Shown: one piece after another, positions 57,645-64,000 of the stretch
Layout: each line of letters begins with the position of its first letter
How positions within the stretch are numbered: the stretch's first letter is position 1
From: Iamia sp. SCSIO 61187
Lineage (GTDB): Bacteria; Actinomycetota; Acidimicrobiia; Acidimicrobiales; Iamiaceae
DNA: 64,000 nucleotides
Direction: 5' to 3'
Assembly (NCBI RefSeq): GCF_019443745.1
Contig: NZ_CP050948.1
Location: 1,054,001 to 1,118,000 of the forward strand
Position numbers and translations under genes: made by a program
Notes under the pieces: generated by a model
The model's database searches: none
The model's input: only the letters and a program-made list of their open reading frames with translations
What the model was told of the DNA's origin: nothing

Positions 57645-57663
57645 ACCGTCGGTGGTGATCCGT
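57625..57663. repeat. Hairpin across the end of the 57177-57644 gene
   Basis: ACGGATCACC (57625-57634) and GGTGATCCGT (57654-57663), 19 nt loop; the same 10+19+10 plan as the hairpins at 57042-57146 but another sequence. It lies between two convergent genes and runs over the stop codon. Confidence 0.6.
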
Positions 57664-57674
57664 GCACCGGGGTG

Positions 57675-58946
<1,272 letters not shown>

Positions 58947-58963
58947 GGAGGGGCTCCTGGGTT

Positions 58964-58994
58964 GCTTGACCGATCGGTCAAGCGATCTTAGGTT
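58964..58994 (+). promoter_or_regulatory. TetR-type palindrome and promoter shared by P450 and BVMO genes
   Basis: A perfect 20 nt palindrome (half-site GCTTGACCGA, 58964-58983) contains the -35 TTGACC (58966-58971) of a promoter with 17 nt spacer and -10 TAGGTT (58989-58994), 8 nt before the BVMO ATG. Its mirror -35 faces the P450 gene. A repressor bound here would shut both; its gene is not adjacent. Confidence 0.75.
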
Positions 58995-59002
58995 CGCGTG
59001 GG

Positions 59003-60601
59003 ATGGCTCGCGCACGCACGCTCGACATGGTGGTGGTGGGGGCCGGGTTCGCCGGGCTGTACATGGTCCACCGGGCGCGGGGCCTGGGCCTCGACGTCCA
59101 GGGCATCGAGGCCGCCGACGGCGTCGGGGGCACGTGGTGGTGGAACCGCTACCCGGGCGCCCGCTGCGACGTCGAGAGCCTCGAGTACTCCTTCTCGTTC
59201 GACGACGACCTCCAGCAGGAGTGGGAGTGGACCGAGCGCTACGCCACCCAGCCCGAGATCCTCCGCTACCTCGAGCACGTCGCCGACCGCTTCGACCTCC
59301 GACGGTCGTTCCGGTTCGGGACCCGGGTCACGGCGGCGGAGTGGTCCGACGCCACCCAGCGGTGGACGGTGACGACCGATGCCGGCGACGCCTACGAGGC
59401 CCGCTTCGTCGTGATGGCGACCGGGTGCCTGTCGGTCCCGATCGAGCCGGACCTGCCCGGCCTGGACTCGTTCGAGGGACGGACCCTCTACACGAGCCGT
59501 TGGCCGCACGAGGAGCCGGACCTCACCGGGGCGCGGGTCGGGGTCGTCGGCACCGGGTCGTCGGCCGTCCAGTCGATCCCGCTCATCGCCGAGCGGGCCG
59601 CCGCCGTCACCGTCTTCCAGCGCACGCCGTCCTACGCGGTGCCCGCCCACAACCGGCCCCTCGACCCCGAGGAGCAGGCGGCGATCAAGGCCCGCTACGC
59701 CGAGCTGCGGGCCGCCAACCGGGAGATGTCGATCGGCGCCGGCTCCCGGGTGCCCCGCGTCGACGCCTCGGCGCTCGAGGTCGACGAGCAGGTGCGCCAG
59801 CAGCGGTACGAGGAGGCGTGGGAGTGGGGCGGGCTGCCGTTCCTCGGCGCGTTCAACGACCTGCTGCTCGACCCGGCGGCCAACGAGACCGCGGCCGAGT
59901 TCGTCCGGGCCAAGATCCGCGAGCAGGTGGCCGACCCGGAGGTCGCCGAGCGGCTGACGCCGCGCCAGGTGATCGGGTGCAAGCGGCTGTGCGTCGACTC
60001 CGGCTACTACGCCACCTTCGACCAGCCCCACGTCCGCCTGGTCGACGTGGGCGCCACCCCCATCGAGGAGATCACGCCCTCCGGCGTGCGCGTCGACGGC
60101 GAGGAGATCGAGCTCGACGTGCTCGTGCTGGCCACCGGCTTCGACGCCATGACCGGGGCCCTCGACCGCATCGACGTCCGGGGCCGCGACGGCGCCCGCC
60201 TGCGCGACGCCTGGGCCGAGGGGCCGCGGACCTACCTCGGCCTCGCCGTGCACGGGTTCCCCAACCTGTTCACCGTGACCGGGCCGGGCAGCCCGTCGGT
60301 CCTCACCAACATGGTCGTGTCGATCGAGCACCACGTGGACTGGATCGCCGACGCGGTGGCGCACCTCGACGCGACGGGGTGCCGCACCATCGAGGCCGAG
60401 GCCCACGCCCAAGACGAGTGGGTCACCTACGTCAACGACGTCGCCTCGTTCACCCTGTTCCCGACGTGCGGGTCGTGGTACCTGGGTGCCAACGTCCCCG
60501 GCAAGCCCCGGGTGTTCATGCCCCTGCCTGGGTTCCCGGGCTACGCCCAGCAGGTCGAGGACATCACCCGTAGCGGCTACCGGGGCTTCGCCCTCGCCTG
60601 A
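59003..60601 (+). CDS. Flavin-containing Baeyer-Villiger-type monooxygenase
   Basis: 532 residues, ATG. FAD-binding GAGFAG (13-18) and NADP-binding GTGSSA (183-188) are present, with GGTWWWNRYPGARCD near 42-56. The BVMO fingerprint FxGxxxHxxxWP is changed to FEGRTLYTSRWP (157-168), with Tyr163 for His. LATGFD and GPGSPSVLTNM near the end fit cyclohexanone-type enzymes. It should insert O next to a ketone using NADPH and O2; coregulated with the P450. Confidence 0.92.
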   Translation: MARARTLDMVVVGAGFAGLYMVHRARGLGLDVQGIEAADGVGGTWWWNRYPGARCDVESLEYSFSFDDDLQQEWEWTERYATQPEILRYLEHVADRFDLRRSFRFGTRVTAAEWSDATQRWTVTTDAGDAYEARFVVMATGCLSVPIEPDLPGLDSFEGRTLYTSRWPHEEPDLTGARVGVVGTGSSAVQSIPLIAERAAAVTVFQRTPSYAVPAHNRPLDPEEQAAIKARYAELRAANREMSIGAGSRVPRVDASALEVDEQVRQQRYEEAWEWGGLPFLGAFNDLLLDPAANETAAEFVRAKIREQVADPEVAERLTPRQVIGCKRLCVDSGYYATFDQPHVRLVDVGATPIEEITPSGVRVDGEEIELDVLVLATGFDAMTGALDRIDVRGRDGARLRDAWAEGPRTYLGLAVHGFPNLFTVTGPGSPSVLTNMVVSIEHHVDWIADAVAHLDATGCRTIEAEAHAQDEWVTYVNDVASFTLFPTCGSWYLGANVPGKPRVFMPLPGFPGYAQQVEDITRSGYRGFALA

Positions 60602-60677
60602 TCGATCCCCGCCGACCCACCCGGGAACGGGGTCGGATCCCACCCGTCTGGGCGTGACCTCAGGCCCGGAGCCGTCG

Positions 60678-60683
60678 TACCGT
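60678..60683 (+). promoter_or_regulatory. -10 box (TACCGT) of a probable leaderless transcript
   Basis: TACCGT ends 8 nt before the GTG at 60692; a weak GTGACC (60654-60659) lies 18 nt upstream as -35. Confidence 0.5.
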
Positions 60684-60691
60684 CGCCCGCC

Positions 60692-61456
60692 GTGACGACG
60701 ATCGTGGTGGGTGAGCAGGCGACGACCGAGGTGGGGCAGCCGTTCCGCGCTCGCCTGCGCACCGAGGGCGAGCGCGTGGTGCGCGTCGCCGGCGGCGGGC
60801 TGGTGGGGGGTCTCGTGTCCGGCCTGCTGGTGGCCGGGGTCGGGGGGCGCATCGCCATGCGCATCGTCGCCCTCCAGACGCCCGCCGGCTACCAGGGCCT
60901 CACCACCGACGACGGCGCCACCACGGGCGAGATCACCCTGCTCGGCAGCCTCGGGCTCATCGTCTTCCTGGCCCTCGTCGGCGGCATGGGTGGTCTGGTG
61001 TACGCCGCGGTGCGGACGGCGCTCCCCGAGCGGCGGCGACCGCTGGCGTGGGGCCTGCTGACCGGCCTGGTCGTCGGCTCGATGGTGGTCCACGCCGACG
61101 GCGTCGACTACGCCGTGCTGGGGTCGCGGTGGGTCAGCGTGGGCATGTTCGCCGGCGTCTCGGCCGGGTACGGCGCCCTCGCCGCCCACCTCTCCGAGCG
61201 ACTGCTGCGACCCGAGGGCTGGGCCCGCCGCACCACGCCCGTCCGGGCCGGGCTGCCCTTCGCCGCCATGCTGCCCGGGCTGGTGGTGGTGCCGATCGCC
61301 GGCGGTCTGGTCGCGCTGGCGGTCGCCCGGACCGTCCGACCGCTGCGCCGCCTCGCCGCCGCCCCGATCGTCCTCGTGGCGGTCCGCCTCGGGCTCGTGG
61401 TCGGGGCCGGGTTCGCCCTGGTGGACCTCGCCCGCACCGTCTCCGACCTGGCCTGA
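60692..61456 (+). CDS. Uncharacterised integral membrane protein
   Basis: 254 residues from GTG with about six TM helices: near 33-55, 80-100, 113-128, 140-160, 185-208 and 222-245. A loop after TM1 holds ALQTPAGYQGLTTDDGAT. No family recognised. It ends 15 nt before the convergent flavin reductase gene. Confidence 0.8.
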   Translation: MTTIVVGEQATTEVGQPFRARLRTEGERVVRVAGGGLVGGLVSGLLVAGVGGRIAMRIVALQTPAGYQGLTTDDGATTGEITLLGSLGLIVFLALVGGMGGLVYAAVRTALPERRRPLAWGLLTGLVVGSMVVHADGVDYAVLGSRWVSVGMFAGVSAGYGALAAHLSERLLRPEGWARRTTPVRAGLPFAAMLPGLVVVPIAGGLVALAVARTVRPLRRLAAAPIVLVAVRLGLVVGAGFALVDLARTVSDLA

Positions 61457-61471
61457 CCGACGGAAGGCGTC

Positions 61472-62176
61472 TCAGGTCGTGGGGCCGAAGCGCTCGACGG
61501 TGATCGTGTGGGCGTCGACGCCGAGGCCGACGAGGAGACGGCCGGCGGCCTCGCAGAAGCCGCTGCTCCCGCAGATGAAGGTGCGCTGTCCGGGCGCCAC
61601 CGAGGGGGCCAGGTCGTCGGCCGCGAGCCGACCGGCGGGGCGACCGTCGGGTCCGGCGGCCCGGCTGTAGGCGATGGTGACCTCGGGCCCCGGGAGCTCG
61701 GCGGCGTAGAGCAGGTCGGCGGGCGTGCGGGCGGCGGCGACGAGGCGCACGAGGTCGGTGCGCCGCTCGGCCCGGGCCAGCCGCAGCATGCTCATCACCG
61801 GCACGACGCCGGACCCGCCCCCGACGAGGAGGGCGGGACCGTCCGACGGGTCCCACGCGAACCGGGTCCCGATCGGACCCCGCAGCTCGAGCTCGTCACC
61901 GGGCTCGGCGACGTCGTGGAGGAACGTCGAGACCTCGCCCTCCTCGAGCCGCTCGACGGTGAGGTCGATGGTGGGCTCACCGGTCGGCGGCGAGGCGACC
62001 GAGTAGGAGCGGGCCGCCGAGTACCCGTCGGGCGCCGTCAGCCGGAGGACGACGTGCTGGCCGGCCCGGTGCCCCAACGGTTCGGGCAGCCGGAGGGTGA
62101 ACGTCTTGGCCCGGGCCGTCTCGACGTGGACCGCCTCCACGGTGCCGGTGAACCAGGGCGACCGGTCCGGCGCCAC
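61472..62176 (-). CDS. Ferredoxin-NAD(P)+ reductase-like flavoprotein
   Basis: 234 residues from GTG one base after the upstream stop (TGA-C-GTG). FAD-binding RSYSVAS (about 55-61), NAD-binding VGGGSGVVPVMSMLRLARAE near 117-136 and the C-terminal FICGSSGFCEAAGRLL are those of the FNR superfamily. It lacks an iron-sulfur domain. Coupling to the molybdopterin oxidoreductase gene suggests it is the NAD(P)H-linked electron partner of that enzyme. Confidence 0.9.
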   Translation of the reverse strand: MAPDRSPWFTGTVEAVHVETARAKTFTLRLPEPLGHRAGQHVVLRLTAPDGYSAARSYSVASPPTGEPTIDLTVERLEEGEVSTFLHDVAEPGDELELRGPIGTRFAWDPSDGPALLVGGGSGVVPVMSMLRLARAERRTDLVRLVAAARTPADLLYAAELPGPEVTIAYSRAAGPDGRPAGRLAADDLAPSVAPGQRTFICGSSGFCEAAGRLLVGLGVDAHTITVERFGPTT

Positions 62177-62177
62177 G

Positions 62178-62789
62178 TCAGTCGCCGTGGTAGCGCTGCT
62201 CGCGCCAGGGGTCGCCCCGATCGTGGTAGCCGCCGTCCTCCCAGTAGCCCCGCTGGTCGTGGTCGAGGACCTCGATCCGCGACACCCACTTGGCGCTCTT
62301 CCAGAAGTAGAGGTGGGGGACGAGCAGCCGGGCGGGGCCGCCGTGGATGGGCTCGAGCGGCGCACCGTCGACCTCGAACGCCAGCCACGCCTGGCCGTCG
62401 GTGACGTCGGCGAGGGGCAGGTTGGTCGTGTAGCCGGTGTGGCTGTGGACCAGGACGTGGGTGGCGCCCGGCCGCACGCCGCCGGCCTGCTCGAGCAGGA
62501 GGTCGACCGAGACGCCGACCCAGGTCATGTCGAGCTTGGACCAGGTGGTCACGCAGTGGATGGCGCCCGAGTACGTCGAGCGGGGGAGGGCCTGGGCCTC
62601 GTCCCACGTCCAGGTGCGGGGGGTGGCGACCAGCCCGTCGACGGCGAAGCTCCACGCCTCCGGGGGCAGGTCGGGCACCAGCTCGACGTGCAGGACCGGC
62701 CAGTCGTCGCCGGCGTCGTACTGCCCGGGGGGGAGGCGGGGGTCGCGCTCGGGTCGAGGGCGACCGGTGAAGCCACGGGTGACGGCCAT
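62178..62789 (-). CDS. Molybdopterin-dependent oxidoreductase (sulfite oxidase/MsrP-like)
   Basis: 203 residues, ATG at 62789. The SUOX fold contains the Mo-ligand Cys in GAIHCVTTWSKLDMTWVGV (about 81-99), plus VLVHSHTGYTTNLPLADV and PARLLVPHLYFWKSAKWVSR. No Tat signal is present, so unlike MsrP it would work in the cytoplasm, taking electrons to or from the linked FNR-type reductase. It reduces or oxidises a sulfoxide, sulfite or N-oxide; substrate open. Confidence 0.9.
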   Translation of the reverse strand: MAVTRGFTGRPRPERDPRLPPGQYDAGDDWPVLHVELVPDLPPEAWSFAVDGLVATPRTWTWDEAQALPRSTYSGAIHCVTTWSKLDMTWVGVSVDLLLEQAGGVRPGATHVLVHSHTGYTTNLPLADVTDGQAWLAFEVDGAPLEPIHGGPARLLVPHLYFWKSAKWVSRIEVLDHDQRGYWEDGGYHDRGDPWREQRYHGD

Positions 62790-62811
62790 CGGCCCAGCCT
62801 CCCACGCCACC

Positions 62812-63549
62812 TCATGCGGCGGCGTCGGCGGTCCTGCTGACGACCATGCCGATGCTCACGGCGAGGAGCCAGATCGGCATCGTCAGCCCGACGAAGCCGG
62901 GCAGCGACGTCGCCAGCGCCATGAGGACCGGTGGGAGCAGGAGCAGCACGCTCACCACGCCCATCCACCGGGGGAGCAGGCGCGGCGAGCGGAAGGCCAG
63001 GGCGGCCACGGCGATGGCCGACGCCGCCGCCCCCCACCAGCCGAGGAGCGACCCGAAGTCGAGGATGATGTGGTTGACGTAGAGGCCCTGGTCGTTGGGA
63101 CCGGTGGCGGCTTCGGCTCCCCCCTCGAGGTACAGGCCCATCGAGCCGGCGATGCAGGAGAAGATCACGTTGACCGTGGCGGTCACGGCGAGACCCTGGC
63201 CGACCAGGCGGGCGGCGAGGGACCGGGGGGCCCGGGCCTCGGCCCAGCGCCGCCACCCGGCCGCGGCGACGAGGAGGCACCCGACCGAGATCAGGCCCAG
63301 GACGAAGGCGATCCTGTAGTTGGTGGCCTCCAGCTGCTGGATGACCTCCGGGCCGGCTGAGTAGTCCTCCTCGTCGAGCTGCGGGATCGACAAGATCGAC
63401 GCCGCCAAGCCCGTCACGGCGCCGACCACGCCGAAGAGCGGCCAGCGCCTGCCGCCCGTCGGGGCCGGGCCGGCGGCGGGCGCGGCGTGCGGGACGGTCC
63501 GGGCGTCGACGCCGGGTCGGGGCGGGGGGCTCGAGAACGTGATGCTCAT
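62812..63549 (-). CDS. Uncharacterised membrane protein
   Basis: 245 residues. After a Pro/Ala-rich N-terminus of about 35 residues there are six TM helices (about 38-56, 80-100, 115-135, 155-175, 183-205, 213-235). A conserved-looking loop EVIQQLEATNYRIAFVLGL leads into TM2, reminiscent of DUF4386-type proteins. Function unknown. The gene stands 22 nt before the molybdopterin gene on the same strand. Confidence 0.75.
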   Translation of the reverse strand: MSITFSSPPPRPGVDARTVPHAAPAAGPAPTGGRRWPLFGVVGAVTGLAASILSIPQLDEEDYSAGPEVIQQLEATNYRIAFVLGLISVGCLLVAAAGWRRWAEARAPRSLAARLVGQGLAVTATVNVIFSCIAGSMGLYLEGGAEAATGPNDQGLYVNHIILDFGSLLGWWGAAASAIAVAALAFRSPRLLPRWMGVVSVLLLLPPVLMALATSLPGFVGLTMPIWLLAVSIGMVVSRTADAAA

Positions 63550-63728
63550 GGCGGGGCTCCTCTTGGGTCTGGCGAACGGGACGAGCATCCGACGGCGGCC
63601 ATGGGGGCGGCTTGGACCGGGCATGAGCCGGGACGGGGGCCGGGTCCAGGCCCTGGTCAGAGGGCGCGTGGCGTCACCCGGGGGACGGAGCGGTGTGGCC
63701 CCCGGCGCGGGCTGCGAGGATCCCCGGC

Positions 63729-64000
63729 GTGGACCGTCCCGGCTTCACCCTCCTGCCCACCGCCATCGGGACCTGCGGGATCGCCTGGCGGGACCGGGTC
63801 ATCGTCGCCGTGGCCCTCCCCGAGGCGGACGACGACGCCACCGAGCGTCGGATCCGACGCTCGGTCCCCGGCGTCGAGAGGGCCACCCCGCCCGCCGCCG
63901 TGCGGGACGTGCTCGACCGGGTCGGGGCGCTGCTCGAGGGCCGGCCGGTCGACCTGGCCGACGTCGCCGTCGAGGTGCACCACGAGACGGACTTCGGCCG
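63729..64000 (+). CDS. Methylated-DNA-protein cysteine methyltransferase-like protein, N-terminal part (cut by window edge)
   Basis: 90 residues visible from GTG; the gene continues beyond the right edge. FTLLPTAIGTCGIAWRDRVI, ALPEADDDATERRIRRSV and LLEGRPVDLADVAVEVHHET match the N-terminal domain of Ogt/MGMT proteins; the active-site PCHR would lie outside the window. It would repair O6-alkylguanine, or be an alkyltransferase-like protein if the Cys is absent. A GAGGAT 7 nt before the GTG could be its -10. Confidence 0.75.
   Translation, partial: MDRPGFTLLPTAIGTCGIAWRDRVIVAVALPEADDDATERRIRRSVPGVERATPPAAVRDVLDRVGALLEGRPVDLADVAVEVHHETDFG

Overview
The window reads as chromosome of a very GC-rich actinobacterium. 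Evidence: GTG starts are common, genes overlap by 1-4 nt at GTGA/ATGA junctions, several enzymes belong to F420- and mycothiol-linked families (LLM-class oxidoreductase, Ddn-like protein, two maleylpyruvate-isomerase-type proteins, two PIG-L deacetylases), and at least eleven genes have a TAnnnT -10 box 6-10 nt before the start codon, the layout of leaderless mRNAs. The set resembles Acidimicrobiia (Iamia-like), but that placement is inference. No rRNA, tRNA, CRISPR array, integrase or insertion sequence was seen, and no gene-free stretch exceeds about 300 nt.

Layout. 1-2.7 kb: a four-gene coupled cassette (acyl-CoA dehydrogenase-like protein, PIG-L deacetylase, methyltransferase, glycosyltransferase), the last gene cut by the left edge. 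2.7-12 kb: shikimate kinase, F420 oxidoreductase, a His-tailed EamA transporter, quinone oxidoreductase, thioesterase, an enoyl-CoA hydratase/TetR pair, a SigJ-type ECF sigma factor, alanine dehydrogenase and acyl-CoA synthetase. 12-18.7 kb: ArsR plus AHSA1 protein, F420/FMN proteins, a carboxymuconolactone decarboxylase, a serine hydrolase, and a hemerythrin fused to a histone-like tail. 18.8-30.5 kb: MMPL and MFS transporters with a TetR, a fused ArsR-AHSA1 gene, and a MarR/EamA divergent pair. 30.6-38.5 kb: an ECF42 sigma operon, hemerythrin, diiron hydrolase, a peptide deformylase with a Cys-rich N-terminus, and a MerR/imine-reductase pair. 38.6-47.2 kb: a membrane-anchored three-cupredoxin nitrite reductase, amidohydrolase, deaminase, ribokinase, and a diiron protein-ligase-nitroreductase operon. 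47.2-53.6 kb: an orphan RecB-like nuclease of lower GC, an MBL/PIG-L pair, a TetR/PPOX pair and an atypical diadenylate cyclase. 53.7-64 kb: CoA-transferase, a DsbA-like operon, a divergent P450/Baeyer-Villiger monooxygenase pair, a molybdopterin oxidoreductase with its flavin reductase, and the start of an MGMT gene.

How it fits together. Much of the content is accessory catabolism (CoA chemistry, P450/BVMO, thioesterases) under local one-component regulators whose operators are visible. Two ECF sigma genes each sit behind, or in the operon behind, a promoter resembling their own group consensus. Palindromic hairpins of several families fill mainly the convergent gene junctions. The most unusual items are the orphan RecB-like protein (47152-48663), the variant diadenylate cyclase (51735-52781), the nitrite reductase with its regulatory sites (38589-40137), the hemerythrin-histone fusion (17723-18706), and two ArsR-AHSA1 modules that share one promoter design but use different operator sequences.
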